A stretch of DNA of 64,000 bases from Methanolobus sp. (lineage in GTDB: Archaea; Halobacteriota; Methanosarcinia; Methanosarcinales; Methanosarcinaceae): contig NZ_JADQBZ010000004.1 of assembly GCF_016278365.1 (NCBI RefSeq), positions 124,001-188,000 of the forward strand, in the 5' to 3' direction. Positions 34,344-43,610 of the stretch are shown here, piece after piece. Positions within the stretch are counted from its first letter, which is position 1. Each line of letters begins with the position of its first letter. The translations under genes and the position numbers were made by a program. The notes below the pieces were generated by a model. That model made no database searches, was not told the origin of the DNA, and saw only the letters and a list, made by a program, of their open reading frames with translations.

Positions 34344-35360
34344 ATGATCGACCCGGTAAACAAATCCAAGATACCAGAAGAATGGCTTGAACGCTCACAG
34401 ATGTCCCGCAAGGAACTGGAAGAAGGTATAAGGAGCGGAATGCTGGTTGTACTTAGCAATGGCTCGGTGTTAAAGAGAGGTTATACTACCGGGACAACGG
34501 CTGCACTTGCTGCAAAGGCTGCGGTGCTCTCTCTTGGTACGGATGTGTTCCATGTATCAGTCCCCACACCAGTAGGCCTGCGTGCCGAACTTGACGTCAA
34601 GGCAAGTAAGGGGCATGCTGTTGCAGTCAAGATCAATAACGATCATGAATCTGATATCACCCGCGGGCTTGAATTCGCAGCCGATGCCAAGGAGGCTGAT
34701 GGAATTGTGGTGAATGCCGGCCAGGGTGTCGGTATCGTCACACGCAGCGGGCTTGAATCCAAGAAAGGGCACCCTGCCATTAATCCGCGGCCCATGGAGC
34801 AAATAGTTGCCTCCATAACAGAGGCTGTGGAAGAGCTGAATCTCAGGGGTGCCGAAGTCACCATCTATCTCCCGCAGGGAAAGGAAATCGCAAAGCAGAC
34901 TCTCAACAATCGCATAGGTATCGTTGATGGCATATCAATCCTCGGGACTACCGGTTTTGTAGAGCCCTGGAACGATCATCTTGGGGAGATGAAAGGGGAT
35001 TTGATAAGAGAGTCCGACAAAGTGGTACTTACTACCGGCAGGATAGGCATCAGGTATTCGACCATGCTATTTCCGGAGTATACTGTCGTGCTTGCCGGAA
35101 GCCGTATCGATGAAGCTCTTGAGGCTGCAACCGGGGACGTTGTCATATGCGGCCTGCCAGGTCTTGTCCTGAAGTGGGGAAACCCTGACATGCTCAAGGA
35201 CAGCGGATTTGCCACCGTTGTTGAGATGCTTGAGCTTGACCCCGGCAACGAGCGGCTCAGGAAAGCCTTTGAGATGGCAATAGAGAAAGGCAAAGGAGCA
35301 CGCATCGTCGTTGTTGACCGCGACGGAACGGTCCTCATGGACAGCGGGGATGGAATATGA
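34344..35360 (+). CDS. cbiD: Cobalt-precorrin-5B C1-methyltransferase CbiD
   Basis: This 338-residue enzyme methylates C1 of cobalt-precorrin-5B in anaerobic cobamide synthesis, with S-adenosylmethionine. [17 protein letters not shown] near residues 44-60 is the CbiD signature. [13 protein letters not shown] near 126-138 and GTTGFVEPW near 200-208 are conserved. A TATA-like AATTTTAAAAG lies at about 34311-34321, near 25 bases before the ATG, so the message may be leaderless. It overlaps cbiE by four bases, and cobalt uptake genes follow. Cobamides are essential for methyl transfer in methanogens. Confidence 0.93.
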   Translation: MIDPVNKSKIPEEWLERSQMSRKELEEGIRSGMLVVLSNGSVLKRGYTTGTTAALAAKAAVLSLGTDVFHVSVPTPVGLRAELDVKASKGHAVAVKINNDHESDITRGLEFAADAKEADGIVVNAGQGVGIVTRSGLESKKGHPAINPRPMEQIVASITEAVEELNLRGAEVTIYLPQGKEIAKQTLNNRIGIVDGISILGTTGFVEPWNDHLGEMKGDLIRESDKVVLTTGRIGIRYSTMLFPEYTVVLAGSRIDEALEAATGDVVICGLPGLVLKWGNPDMLKDSGFATVVEMLELDPGNERLRKAFEMAIEKGKGARIVVVDRDGTVLMDSGDGI

Positions 35361-35938
35361 TCATCGTAGGTGTGGGTGTCGGTCCGAAGATGCTGACACA
35401 GGAGGCAATAGATGTTATCAGTGCAGCACCTGTGATCTATGGTTCTGAAAGGGCGATAGAGCTTGCCAGGGATCACATTAAGTGTGAAGCCCACCCTATC
35501 AAGAGTTTCAAGAACCTGCATCTTTTGCCCTCAGATGCAGTTGTACTCTCTACCGGAGATCCCATGTTCTCCGGGCTGGGAAAATTCGCAGGAGGACATG
35601 ACAGGGTTGTCACCGGCGTTTCATCAATACAGGCGTCATGCGCACGCTTCCATGTGGAGATGTCAAATCTGGCCATGATAACAGCGCATGGCAGGGATCC
35701 GGCTCCGGCAAAAGAAGCTCTTATCCGTGAATTGTCTCTGGGAAAGAATATTTTCCTGTTACCTGCTGACAACTTCGGGCCGGCTGAGGTCGCAGGGATT
35801 CTGGAAGAAATGGATATCGATGCGAAAATATGTATCTATGAGGATATTGGCTACCCTGATGAACGGTCCGCTGTCGGCACTGTGAGCGAGCCACCTCTGA
35901 ACAAGTCGGATGTGTACTGTTTGATGGTTGTCAGATAA
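35357..35938 (+). CDS. cbiE: Cobalt-precorrin-7 C5-methyltransferase CbiE
   Basis: This 193-residue tetrapyrrole methylase begins [20 protein letters not shown], the typical glycine-rich opening. [12 protein letters not shown] near residues 64-75 is the cofactor-site motif of the family. It is CbiE only, without a fused CbiT decarboxylase; CbiT must be encoded elsewhere. ATG 35357 overlaps the cbiD stop. The length is normal for archaeal stand-alone CbiE. Confidence 0.9.
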   Translation: MIIVGVGVGPKMLTQEAIDVISAAPVIYGSERAIELARDHIKCEAHPIKSFKNLHLLPSDAVVLSTGDPMFSGLGKFAGGHDRVVTGVSSIQASCARFHVEMSNLAMITAHGRDPAPAKEALIRELSLGKNIFLLPADNFGPAEVAGILEEMDIDAKICIYEDIGYPDERSAVGTVSEPPLNKSDVYCLMVVR

Positions 35939-36120
35939 TATCAAGTAAAGTTACTTTTTTTAAGCTCTGTTCTATTATTGTATCTGCGGTTTTGAAGGAC
36001 TGTGTGAATTGTATTATTTCCAATCAGCCTATTATCAACACATATGTATGTATATAAGTTACTTCAACGTGGATTGTTGTTAGTACAAATGCTGACATAT
36101 CTTAACTTTAACACCTATCG

Positions 36121-36144
36121 TTATGTTTATTTACCATAACATAA
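36121..36144. promoter_or_regulatory. Inverted repeat upstream of cbiM
   Basis: TTATGTT (36121-36127) and AACATAA (36138-36144) form a perfect inverted repeat with 10 bases between; an overlapping alternative, GTTATG/CATAAC, is also present. It lies in the 272-base region between cbiE and cbiM, which also has TATA-like sequence near 36045-36056. It is a possible operator for a metal- or cobamide-responsive regulator such as NikR, whose gene is in this window. Confidence 0.4.
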
Positions 36145-36210
36145 TACCTGATATACATCTAGTCAATTATACTTGATTTGTTGGTGTTATAAAAAGGAAG
36201 GTGATCTTAG

Positions 36211-36903
36211 TTGCATATATTCGAAGGTTTTTTACCCTCTCCCTGGTGGCAGGTATGGTTTGCCATTTCCATTCCTGTTATAATGTATGGTATCTATCAG
36301 ATGAACAAACTGGTGAGTCAAAGACGTGAAATCGTTCCTTTGCTTGCTGTTGCGGGTGCGTTTATATTCGTGCTGTCATCCCTGAAGCTTCCTTCTGTGA
36401 CTGGCAGTTCCTCACATCCCACAGGCACCGGAATGGCAGCTATCCTCTTCGGACCGGCTGTAACTTCTGTTCTAAGTGTGATCGTGCTATTGTATCAGTC
36501 ACTGTTTCTGGCACATGGCGGTCTGACTACTCTGGGCGCCAACGTGTTCTCCATGGGTATCGCAGGTCCTTTTGTTGCTTACGCATTATATAAGGTGGCA
36601 TCAAAGGCAGGTATGAACTTTTACCTGAATGTATTCCTTGCCACTGCAATTGCCGACTGGGTAACGTATGTTGTAACTTCCTTGCAGCTTGCTTTAGCCT
36701 TTCCCTTCGAAGGAAGCGTATTTGCATCATTCAAAATGTTTGCCCTTGTATTTGCAACAACCCAGGTCCCTCTTGCTATCATGGAAGGAGCTCTGACAGC
36801 ACTGATAATGAAGTATGTGGTACAGGTCAAGAGTGATGTGCTGGTGGGCCTTAATGTGCTCACTTCCTCAGCAGCCACAAAACTAAGGGAGGCCATGGAA
36901 TGA
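36211..36903 (+). CDS. cbiM: Cobalt ECF transporter substrate-binding protein CbiM
   Basis: This 230-residue membrane protein starts MHIFEGFLPSPWW; the N-terminal Met-His-Ile block is the metal-binding core of CbiM/NikM, where the amino terminus and His2 coordinate Co(II) or Ni(II). SSLKLPSVTGSSSHPTGTG near residues 56-74 supplies further conserved ligand residues, including His69. TTG 36211 is set by this invariant N-terminus, with GGAAGGTGAT upstream. It overlaps cbiN by four bases. Nearby cbiD/E favours cobalt over nickel. Confidence 0.93.
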   Translation: MHIFEGFLPSPWWQVWFAISIPVIMYGIYQMNKLVSQRREIVPLLAVAGAFIFVLSSLKLPSVTGSSSHPTGTGMAAILFGPAVTSVLSVIVLLYQSLFLAHGGLTTLGANVFSMGIAGPFVAYALYKVASKAGMNFYLNVFLATAIADWVTYVVTSLQLALAFPFEGSVFASFKMFALVFATTQVPLAIMEGALTALIMKYVVQVKSDVLVGLNVLTSSAATKLREAME

Positions 36904-37184
36904 AGCTTGAATACCTTGTTGCCATAGTCGTGATACTCTTTGCAGCACAGTTCTTCTATGGCGTAGCCAATAATCCTGATTCCGAATTCGGCGGTGCGGA
37001 TGGTGAGGCTGGAGACATGATAGCTGAGATCAATCCTGACTATGAACCGTGGTTCGGAGGTATTGGCTTTGAACCACCAGGAGGCGAGACAGAAAGCCTG
37101 CTCTTTGCTCTCCAGGCGGCGTTCGGTTCTGTTGTAATCGGATACACTATTGGCTACTATAAGGGAAAAGGCGAGAGGAATTGA
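36900..37184 (+). CDS. cbiN: Cobalt ECF transporter auxiliary protein CbiN
   Basis: This 94-residue protein has two membrane helices and an outside loop of about 50 residues (NPDSEFGGADGEAGDMI, YEPWFGG), the CbiN arrangement. The loop assists insertion of metal into CbiM. A strongly conserved second helix begins ESLLFALQAAFGSVVIGY. It overlaps cbiM. The stop is followed by a 277-base gap before cbiQ, so cbiMN and cbiQO are separate units here. Confidence 0.9.
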   Translation: MKLEYLVAIVVILFAAQFFYGVANNPDSEFGGADGEAGDMIAEINPDYEPWFGGIGFEPPGGETESLLFALQAAFGSVVIGYTIGYYKGKGERN

Positions 37185-37326
37185 ATGATGTTGTGCTTTT
37201 CCGGGGAAAGGCACTAATTCTTTTCTTTCCATTTCTCTTTTTTCATGCTCTATTTATAGTGGCATTGGATATAATGTCAACTTATCCACGAATACAAACA
37301 TATCCTGATTCTCCTAGTGTCCTGTA

Positions 37327-37349
37327 AACATCACAGTTCTTATGATGTT
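37327..37349. promoter_or_regulatory. Inverted repeat upstream of cbiQ
   Basis: AACATCA (37327-37333) and TGATGTT (37343-37349) form a perfect inverted repeat with 9 bases between. It lies in the cbiN-cbiQ gap, about 45 bases before a TATA-like CTTTATACTTG near 37396-37406. The half-site resembles that upstream of cbiM (AACATNA), in opposite order. The role is unproven. Confidence 0.35.
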
Positions 37350-37461
37350 GATTCATAACGAAATGCTTATCTAGAAGGTACTGTATTTTCTTTCTTTATA
37401 CTTGTACAATAGCAGGTAAGATTCGTTCTATTTATTGGTTAGTTTTAAGCTGGTTTGGAAA

Positions 37462-38244
37462 ATGACACATATCCTGGATGACTATGCCGTATCGAGCCCT
37501 CTCAGGTACAGGAACAACTGGCTCAAATTAACTGTTGTTGCTTTTGGCATCCTTGCAGGTGTTTCCTCCAACTCTCCCTTTGTTCCTCTTGTAATAGCTG
37601 TGTGCATGAGTTTCGCAACAGTTTACTTTGGCAAGGTACCTACAGGTCTCTATCTACGAGTACTTGCAGCTCCTGCAGGTTTTGTTATGGTGAGTGCTGT
37701 AATAATTGCATTTTTCTTTGGAGAGGGGGCGAAGTTGTTTTCCTTTGAGGTCTTGGGCTTTACTCTTGGTGTGGGATCTGCCGGTCTTAATATGGCCCTG
37801 CTGGTACTTGCACGGACCCTGGGTGGTATGTCCTGCCTGCTCTTCCTGTCCCTTACCACACCTATGATAGAACTGTTCTCGGTCCTAAAAGCGACAAGAA
37901 TTCCTGACTCGTTCATTGAGATATCGATGATGATGTATCGCTATATCTTTGTCTTCCTGGAGGTGGCTATGGGTGTGAAGTATGCTCAGACTGTCCGGTT
38001 GGGATATAAGGATTTCAGGACATCCTTCCGGTCTGTGGTCATGCTTGGGACTAACCTTTTCATCAGGTCATGGGAGCAGGGGGAAAAACTATATGTGTCA
38101 ATGAACTCAAGGTGCTATGACGGGAAGCTGACCATGCTTGATGAGAAAAGACCAGTCCGGCTACCCGAGATCGTGCTGACATGTGGTTACTTTGTGCTTG
38201 TGCTGGCTGTTTTCTATTTTACAAGAGGTATCTCCTTTATCTGA
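37462..38244 (+). CDS. cbiQ: Cobalt ECF transporter transmembrane protein CbiQ
   Basis: ATG 37462 gives 260 residues; TTG 37435 is the alternative. The start THILDDYAVSSPLRYRN is typical of CbiQ, followed by five or six membrane helices. The coupling motifs contacting the ATPase are the region QTVRLGYKDF near residues 182-191 and SMNSRCYDGKL near 221-231. It couples CbiO ATP hydrolysis to CbiM. It has its own promoter region and precedes cbiO by 9 bases. Confidence 0.88.
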   Translation: MTHILDDYAVSSPLRYRNNWLKLTVVAFGILAGVSSNSPFVPLVIAVCMSFATVYFGKVPTGLYLRVLAAPAGFVMVSAVIIAFFFGEGAKLFSFEVLGFTLGVGSAGLNMALLVLARTLGGMSCLLFLSLTTPMIELFSVLKATRIPDSFIEISMMMYRYIFVFLEVAMGVKYAQTVRLGYKDFRTSFRSVVMLGTNLFIRSWEQGEKLYVSMNSRCYDGKLTMLDEKRPVRLPEIVLTCGYFVLVLAVFYFTRGISFI

Positions 38245-38253
38245 GGTAAAAAC

Positions 38254-39570
38254 ATGGTCGTTCTGGAAACAAAGGATCTCAGTTACTCTTATCCTGATGG
38301 CACCCTCGCTCTTGAGAGCATCAATATAAAGATCGAAAAGGGAAAGAAAATAGCATTTGTCGGTCGCAATGGCTCTGGCAAATCCACGCTTTTCCTTGCC
38401 CTTAACGGGACCTACCGCCCCCAGAAAGGCCAGGTGCTCTATCACAGGGAACCCCTCAAATACGATTCAAAGTCCCTGCGCGAAGTAAGAAAGAATGTAG
38501 GTATTGTTTTCCAGAATTCCGATGACCAGATATTTGCACCCACAATTTACCAGGATGTTGCTTTCGGGCCTACTAACCTGGGTTATTCAAAAGAGAAGGT
38601 TGAAAAGGTAGTCACTGACACTTTGGAATATGTCGGGTTGACACATCTTAAGAACAAACCGCCCCACCACCTCAGCGGGGGGCAGAAAAAGAGGGTTGCA
38701 ATTGCCGGTATAGTCGCCATGGACCCGGAGGTTATCATCCTCGATGAGCCACTTTCCAATCTGGATCCTGTGGGAGCAGATGAGGTAATGGACCTGCTAA
38801 ACGAACTGAACTATTTTGGCAAGACTATCATAATTTCAACCCATGATGTCGATCTCGCTTATAGTTGGGCAGATTATGTTTTCCTCATGAATAATCGCCA
38901 AGTCATCAGTGAAGGTGCTCCTGAGGAAATATTCAGGCAGACTGAAAACCTCAAGACAGCTTATCTCAAGAGGCCTGTTACGCTGGAGATATACGAGGAG
39001 ATCAAAAAGAGGGGTCTTGCTAAGATTAAAAGTTGCCCCCGGGATATTCCTGACCTGGTGCAGACCCTGCGCTCCCAGCATCTGATGTGGGTCGATATCC
39101 CTCCCGAGGTTAAGGAAGGCGATACTATAAATCTGGGGATACTTTACGGGGAATATGCTATGGATTCGATGTATGAGGCTATCAACTGTCGTGTGCTGCA
39201 CATCCACGAAGACGGTCTTGCGATAGTCGAGATGGACCGAAAAGCTCTCAGGGCCGGCTCCATTGGTATCTATGACACTTCCAGGTATTCTCATGATGAA
39301 CTGATGCGCATAATTTCAAAGGATGGTATCGAGTGCGTGGGTGCCATGGGCAAGAAGAGTAAACTGATAGCTGAAGAAGATGATCTATATATCCATGTCA
39401 CCTCCGGGGTTATCGACCGCTCTATACTCAATGCATTGTCGGGCCAGAGGTGTCTCATTTTGACTCATGATGGTATGGTAGAGCATGCTATGGACCGTAT
39501 AAAAGGCTATATGGAAAAGAGTGGGATAAACATTCCTGTGAGTGTGGCTAATCCAGTACCGGAAAAGTGA
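38254..39570 (+). CDS. cbiO: Cobalt ECF transporter ATPase CbiO with long C-terminal extension
   Basis: Residues 1 to about 235 are a normal CbiO ATPase: Walker [10 protein letters not shown] near 38-46, [12 protein letters not shown] near 86-97, signature [13 protein letters not shown] near 143-155 and Walker [14 protein letters not shown] near 161-173. About 200 more residues follow, making 438 against the usual 270-290. The extension includes [21 protein letters not shown] and a segment ending [27 protein letters not shown]. Its function is unknown; it might sense metal or cobamide, or contact another enzyme. GAGGT precedes ATG 38254. Confidence 0.88.
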   Translation: MVVLETKDLSYSYPDGTLALESINIKIEKGKKIAFVGRNGSGKSTLFLALNGTYRPQKGQVLYHREPLKYDSKSLREVRKNVGIVFQNSDDQIFAPTIYQDVAFGPTNLGYSKEKVEKVVTDTLEYVGLTHLKNKPPHHLSGGQKKRVAIAGIVAMDPEVIILDEPLSNLDPVGADEVMDLLNELNYFGKTIIISTHDVDLAYSWADYVFLMNNRQVISEGAPEEIFRQTENLKTAYLKRPVTLEIYEEIKKRGLAKIKSCPRDIPDLVQTLRSQHLMWVDIPPEVKEGDTINLGILYGEYAMDSMYEAINCRVLHIHEDGLAIVEMDRKALRAGSIGIYDTSRYSHDELMRIISKDGIECVGAMGKKSKLIAEEDDLYIHVTSGVIDRSILNALSGQRCLILTHDGMVEHAMDRIKGYMEKSGINIPVSVANPVPEK

Positions 39571-39978
39571 GCTCATGGGTGTCGGAAGGACATTGATCTA
39601 TGCAAATGCCTTTTTTGATACAACGCATCCGGACTTTCTCATAGCTAATCTTTATTCATTGAGTGAAAATGTAAGAGTGAGCATGACATATAGTATAAAT
39701 AAGATGATTATGTACCGTTCTTTCATTATATTTAGTATTAGCATTTATCCATATAATTGTTAGTATTTTTGTAAGTACTGCTTGTTCAATACATACTTCT
39801 GTTCATGTAACAATGTGCAGAGGTGGGATGTTCCAGAGATATTGTTCATGTATCTAGTGTAAAGATAAATCCCTCTGTTTGCTTTTGTTTAACTCCTGAG
39901 TGGTCATAATGAGCAAAGTAACACTTTCTTGTGGTCTATTGACATACTTATTCGTTACCCTTTTATATAGTAACTCCA
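39571..39978. other. Gene-free region after cbiO
   Basis: About 400 A+T-rich bases lie between cbiO and the operator of the NicO-type gene. A short frame from ATG 39575 (about 62 codons) has no ribosome site, and its translation is not protein-like, so it is not called. T-rich stretches near 39735-39780 could end the cbiQO transcript. Nothing else is recognised. Confidence 0.4.
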
Positions 39979-40020
39979 TTTAAGTATTACGAAGTATTAC
40001 TATACTTTACATTACTTAAA
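39962..40020 (+). promoter_or_regulatory. Promoter with nested palindromic operator of the NicO-type gene
   Basis: TTTATATAG (39962-39970) is the TATA element. Two inverted repeats share one centre between 39999 and 40000: outer arms TTTAAGTA (39979-39986) and TACTTAAA (40013-40020), and inner arms AAGTAT (39992-39997) and ATACTT (40002-40007), all perfect. The expected transcription start, about 25 bases after the TATA, falls inside, so a bound regulator would block initiation. The gene controlled is a nickel/cobalt transporter; NikR is the obvious candidate regulator, by inference. Confidence 0.6.
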
Positions 40021-40048
40021 TAAGAATATCCTGATGGGGCTATGATTC

Positions 40049-40735
40049 ATGAATCTACTATCACTGGAAACAAGTACAATGTCTTCAGATTTTAGCTTTT
40101 TGATACTTGTTTCTGCATTTCTGCTTGGTGCATTACATGTACTCGAACCAGGTCATGGAAAATCGATAATGGCAGTTTTTGTCATGGGGACGGATGCAGA
40201 TCTTAAAGATGCTCTTCTTCTTGGAATGACTATAGTTTTCTCTCACGTTATAGTAGTGATGGCATTGGGTGTTGCTTCCATTTATCTCGTAGAGGCCTTG
40301 AATGTCGACCTGACTCATGATATCATGAGCCTGGTCGGTGGGCTCATACTGATAGGTGTGGGAGTATGGATATTAAGGAAATTCTATCACCCTCATGAGC
40401 ATACTATCGATACAAGGAAAGGGGTAATTGCAATAGGGCTTTCCACAGGGCTTATACCATGCCCGACAGCGCTTGCGATATTACTCTTCAGCATATCCAA
40501 TGATCAGGTATATAATGGTCTTTCCTATGTGCTCGTATTCAGCGCCGGTCTGGCAGTATCCATAACTTTCCTCTCGATAGTATTTGTTAAAGGAAGGGGT
40601 TTTATCGAGGGTTATGTCAGCAGCACGAGCATCAGCAAGCTTCCCCTGGTCAGCGGTTCATTCATAATCATTATAGGGGTACTGACACTGCTGCATCCGA
40701 TACTGGAACACCTGGCACCGGGTATACATATATGA
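40049..40735 (+). CDS. NicO/RcnA-family nickel/cobalt transporter
   Basis: This 228-residue protein has six membrane helices. GALHVLEPGHGKSIMAVF near residues 27-44, with His and the GHGK block, is the RcnA/NicO/UreH-like signature, and GLSTGLIPCPTALAILL near 131-147 is the second conserved motif. His residues in KFYHPHEHTID near 111-121 may bind metal. Family members take up or export Ni(II)/Co(II). The lone gene is preceded by a strong nested palindrome, so expression is metal-controlled. Nickel is needed for F430 and CO dehydrogenase in methanogens, cobalt for cobamides. Confidence 0.82.
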   Translation: MNLLSLETSTMSSDFSFLILVSAFLLGALHVLEPGHGKSIMAVFVMGTDADLKDALLLGMTIVFSHVIVVMALGVASIYLVEALNVDLTHDIMSLVGGLILIGVGVWILRKFYHPHEHTIDTRKGVIAIGLSTGLIPCPTALAILLFSISNDQVYNGLSYVLVFSAGLAVSITFLSIVFVKGRGFIEGYVSSTSISKLPLVSGSFIIIIGVLTLLHPILEHLAPGIHI

Positions 40736-40745
40736 AAAGGAGTGT

Positions 40746-41591
40746 TCAAATTCCCTCATAGGTTCTTTTCAACAGCAGTGCATCGCCTTCGTTGTCCGGG
40801 CTTTCACATATCAGAAGGCCTTTAACCCTGAATTCTTTCAACGCCTTCATAAGTTCTGCATATTGGAAGTCCGAATCCTCCAGATTGAGGTGGTTCCTTT
40901 CTCCCTTTTCTCCGTACTCTATGCCGGAAACATGCATGTGCATATCATGCAGGGCTTCTTTTCCGAGTGTTCCTTCAACCTTTGCAAGGACGCGGGAGAA
41001 TTCCTCTCCGGAGTTCTCAGCTCCGTTGCTCCTGGCATGCAGGTGTGCAAAATCAATGCAAGGCAGAACTCCTTCTATCTCACTGCTCAGTCTCAGTGTT
41101 TCATCAAGGGACCCGAACTGAGAGGGCTTGCCGGTTGTTTCTGGTCTCAGGACAACATGTATGCTCTCGTCCTCAAGGCGTGATGTCAGTGTTCTGAGAA
41201 GAGTTGAAACTCTCTCATGCACTTTCTCCGTGGTGTCCTCATGGTAATAGGCAGGATGGAACACTATGTTCCTTGCTCCGCACAGGCTTCCTATCCTTGC
41301 AGCCGCATATATCCTTCTGATACTGGCATCTATTTTCTCGGGTTCAGCGGAGTTAAGGTTGATGTAATATGGCGCATGCACGCTCAGGGACACATCCAGT
41401 TTCTCTGCTTTTTCAAGAACGTTCCTTGCACTTTTCTCGCCCATCTTTACTCCCCGGACAAATTCGAGCTCCATGCAACCAAGTTTCACATCTCTTATCC
41501 TTTCTATTCCGCTGATGCTTGTGCCTTTAAGAGAACCTCTGGGGGTGCCTGCTGTTCCAAAAAGTAATCTGTCAGGTCTTTCTCCGCTCAT
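40746..41591 (-). CDS. Endonuclease IV-like (AP endonuclease family 2) TIM-barrel protein
   Basis: This 281-residue protein has the Nfo-type order of metal-binding motifs: LSVHAPYYINL near residues 69-79, IVFHPAYY near 103-110, RPETTGKPSQFGSLDE near 148-163, CIDFAHLHAR near 177-186, HMHVSGIEYGEKGERNHL near 217-234 and CESP near 261. These supply the His/Glu/Asp ligands of a trinuclear zinc site used to cut DNA at abasic sites. ATG overlaps the stop of a small upstream gene (ATGA). Abasic-site repair is likely; a sugar isomerase of the same fold is less so. Confidence 0.82.
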   Translation of the reverse strand: MSGERPDRLLFGTAGTPRGSLKGTSISGIERIRDVKLGCMELEFVRGVKMGEKSARNVLEKAEKLDVSLSVHAPYYINLNSAEPEKIDASIRRIYAAARIGSLCGARNIVFHPAYYHEDTTEKVHERVSTLLRTLTSRLEDESIHVVLRPETTGKPSQFGSLDETLRLSSEIEGVLPCIDFAHLHARSNGAENSGEEFSRVLAKVEGTLGKEALHDMHMHVSGIEYGEKGERNHLNLEDSDFQYAELMKALKEFRVKGLLICESPDNEGDALLLKRTYEGI

Positions 41592-41920
41592 GCGAACCCG
41601 AGTTTTGCCTTCAGTTCCTTTTCCCTCTCGGGAGAGAGCTTGTTCCTGATAAGTTCCATGAACGAATCAACATCTTCCTCTTCCAGAGAGCGGATATCTT
41701 CTTTTTCTTCCATGGCAAGTTCTACGAGATAATCAAGCTCGGTGGTATCAAGTTTTTCCAGCCTTTCCCTGAAATCCTCTGCAGACTGTGCTATCTTGTG
41801 GGATATGGGTCTGAGGATGAACGGGTAACTGTGCCCCATCTTGGACATTGTACTTCCGCCGGCTTCAGGTGCCAGCTTGTCAAATATCTGTTTATCCATC
41901 TGCGAGAATTCTCTGCTCAT
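41588..41920 (-). CDS. Conserved hypothetical protein coupled to endonuclease IV-like gene
   Basis: This 110-residue soluble helical protein is rich in Glu and Lys, with LDTTELDYLVELAMEEKEDIR near residues 57-77 and LSPEREKELKAKLGFA at the end. SMSKMGHSYPFILRPISHKIA is likely structured. No family is recognised. It overlaps the endonuclease IV-like gene by four bases, so the two are made together and may act together. There is no clear ribosome site; upstream A+T-rich sequence suggests a leaderless start. Confidence 0.65.
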   Translation of the reverse strand: MSREFSQMDKQIFDKLAPEAGGSTMSKMGHSYPFILRPISHKIAQSAEDFRERLEKLDTTELDYLVELAMEEKEDIRSLEEEDVDSFMELIRNKLSPEREKELKAKLGFA

Positions 41921-41967
41921 GCAGATTAGTTGTAAAAGAAGGTTAATAAAATTATGTACTTTTGATC

Positions 41968-42444
41968 TTAGCGCAGGATGCGCCCGTGTGTATCTATCTC
42001 TCCACTGACAATTCTGGTCGAGGAGATACGCTCGCTGTCCTCCGCAAGCACGAATCCGATCCTGACTATCTCTATAGGCTTCATGCCCTTATCTTTGCGG
42101 ATGCTGTTAATCTTAAGTGCTACAGGGTGTGTTTCCGGTGAAACCACAATATAATCATAGTCTTCGTCAAGTGTCTTGCCATAAGGGTCATTAAGTTCGA
42201 TCACTCTGTACTTTGCTTTTTTTGGGCTACCACTTATGTATTCCAGAAGCTGTGACTCGCGACAGGAGTAGTCCGGTATCTTCCGGCTTCGCTTGTTTGC
42301 CATCGTATTTGATGTCAGGCCGATGTCGACCTGCCCGCTGTCTGCAAGTTCGAATGCTTTTCTGAGCAGTTCCCTGTGCCCGTCGTGCAGGCATTCGAAA
42401 GTACCTCCGATCGCTACTTTTGCCATCGGGATGTTAATTACCAT
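41968..42444 (-). CDS. coaD: Archaeal phosphopantetheine adenylyltransferase
   Basis: This 158-residue nucleotidyltransferase makes dephospho-CoA from 4'-phosphopantetheine and ATP, the penultimate CoA step. The T/HxGH site is seen as GGTFECLHDGHRELL near residues 13-27, and the second motif as ISSTRIVSGEI near 140-150. It is the archaeal (eukaryote-like) form. ATG 42426 (MAKVAIGG) is an equally good start, closer to the first strand. There is no Shine-Dalgarno; a leaderless transcript is likely. It diverges from radA. Confidence 0.9.
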   Translation of the reverse strand: MVINIPMAKVAIGGTFECLHDGHRELLRKAFELADSGQVDIGLTSNTMANKRSRKIPDYSCRESQLLEYISGSPKKAKYRVIELNDPYGKTLDEDYDYIVVSPETHPVALKINSIRKDKGMKPIEIVRIGFVLAEDSERISSTRIVSGEIDTHGRILR

Positions 42445-42592
42445 TTTCTGTGATAAGGCTTGTGTTGCAGTAATCTTTCCTGAACATTGAATACTTTCAC
42501 CTTGCTTGCCTTATGTATATATACTCACACCCCTATAAAGCATCACAAATGTGCACGAAATTGATAGCATGTGCACCTATGGAGTAATAAGA

Positions 42593-43570
42593 ATGACTGA
42601 AGTGTTATTAGAAGAACTGGACCATGTGGGTCCCGCAACCGCACAGAAACTGATGGATGCAGGGTTCACGACAGTAGAAGCGATAGCTGTTTCATCGCCT
42701 GCGGAACTCGCAACCGCAGCAGATATAGGTGAATCCACTGCCGCCAAGATCATCCTGGCTGCCCGGCAATCTGCGGATATCGGAGGTTTTGAGACCGGGG
42801 ATGTTGTAATGGAACGCAGGAAGCATGTGGGGAAACTTTCCACGGGTTGCATGGAGTTCAATGAGATGATGGGAGGCGGTATCGAGACCCAATCGATAAC
42901 TGAGATGTACGGTGAGTTCGGTTCCGGGAAGACCCAGGTTGCACACCAGCTTGCGGTCAATGTACAGCTTCCCAGAGAACAGGGAGGTCTTGACGGCTCT
43001 GTGATCATCATCGACACTGAGAACACTTTCAGACCGGAGAGAATCCAGCAGATGGTGGAAGGACTATCCGAGAAGTATGGTCAGGAGTATGATCATGAAG
43101 AGTTCCTGAAGAACATACATGTTGCGCGTGCCTTCAATTCCAATCATCAGATATTGCTTGTGGATTCAGCAATGGAACTTGCCAACGAGCTCAAAAACAC
43201 CGAAAAGCCTGTAAGACTTCTCATTGTGGACTCACTGACTGCCCATTTCAGGGCTGAGTACATAGGCAGAGGAACTCTTGCTGACAGGCAGCAGAAACTC
43301 AACAAGCACCTTCATGGGCTGCAAAGGTTTGGGGATCTCTTAAACGCATGTGTTGTTGTGACAAACCAGGTAATGTCAAAACCGGACGCTTTCTTTGGTG
43401 ACCCGACAAAACCAATAGGTGGGCACATTGTAGGACATACAGCCACTTTCAGGTTATATATGCGTAAATCTAAAGGGGACAAAAGAATAGTCCGTCTTGT
43501 TGACTCGCCTAACCTTCCGGATGCGGAGTCTATAATCTCTGTCACTACTGCAGGATTGCGCGATCCATGA
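42593..43570 (+). CDS. radA: DNA repair and recombination protein RadA
   Basis: This is a 325-residue archaeal recombinase. The N-terminal helix-hairpin-helix domain is [20 protein letters not shown] and [14 protein letters not shown]. The core has Walker [10 protein letters not shown] near residues 105-113, Walker [13 protein letters not shown] near 210-221, and L2-loop and ATP-cap residues in the C-terminal third. It forms filaments on single-stranded DNA and drives strand exchange. ATG 42593, with GGAG at 42581-42584, is preferred over ATG 42551, because the usual archaeal RadA begins at this domain. Confidence 0.96.
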   Translation: MTEVLLEELDHVGPATAQKLMDAGFTTVEAIAVSSPAELATAADIGESTAAKIILAARQSADIGGFETGDVVMERRKHVGKLSTGCMEFNEMMGGGIETQSITEMYGEFGSGKTQVAHQLAVNVQLPREQGGLDGSVIIIDTENTFRPERIQQMVEGLSEKYGQEYDHEEFLKNIHVARAFNSNHQILLVDSAMELANELKNTEKPVRLLIVDSLTAHFRAEYIGRGTLADRQQKLNKHLHGLQRFGDLLNACVVVTNQVMSKPDAFFGDPTKPIGGHIVGHTATFRLYMRKSKGDKRIVRLVDSPNLPDAESIISVTTAGLRDP

Positions 43571-43610
43571 TCAGGGAAACGTTTTAATCGTTTCCCCTTA
43601 TCCTAATTCT

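Noticed and set aside
35939..36210. Cobalamin riboswitch upstream of cbiM
   Set aside because: No B12-box-like conserved core was seen, and cobalamin riboswitches are not typical of methanogens; only a short inverted repeat is present.
39542..39763. Short frame after cbiO
   Set aside because: It overlaps the cbiO end and continues into A+T-rich sequence; no ribosome site and no plausible domain.
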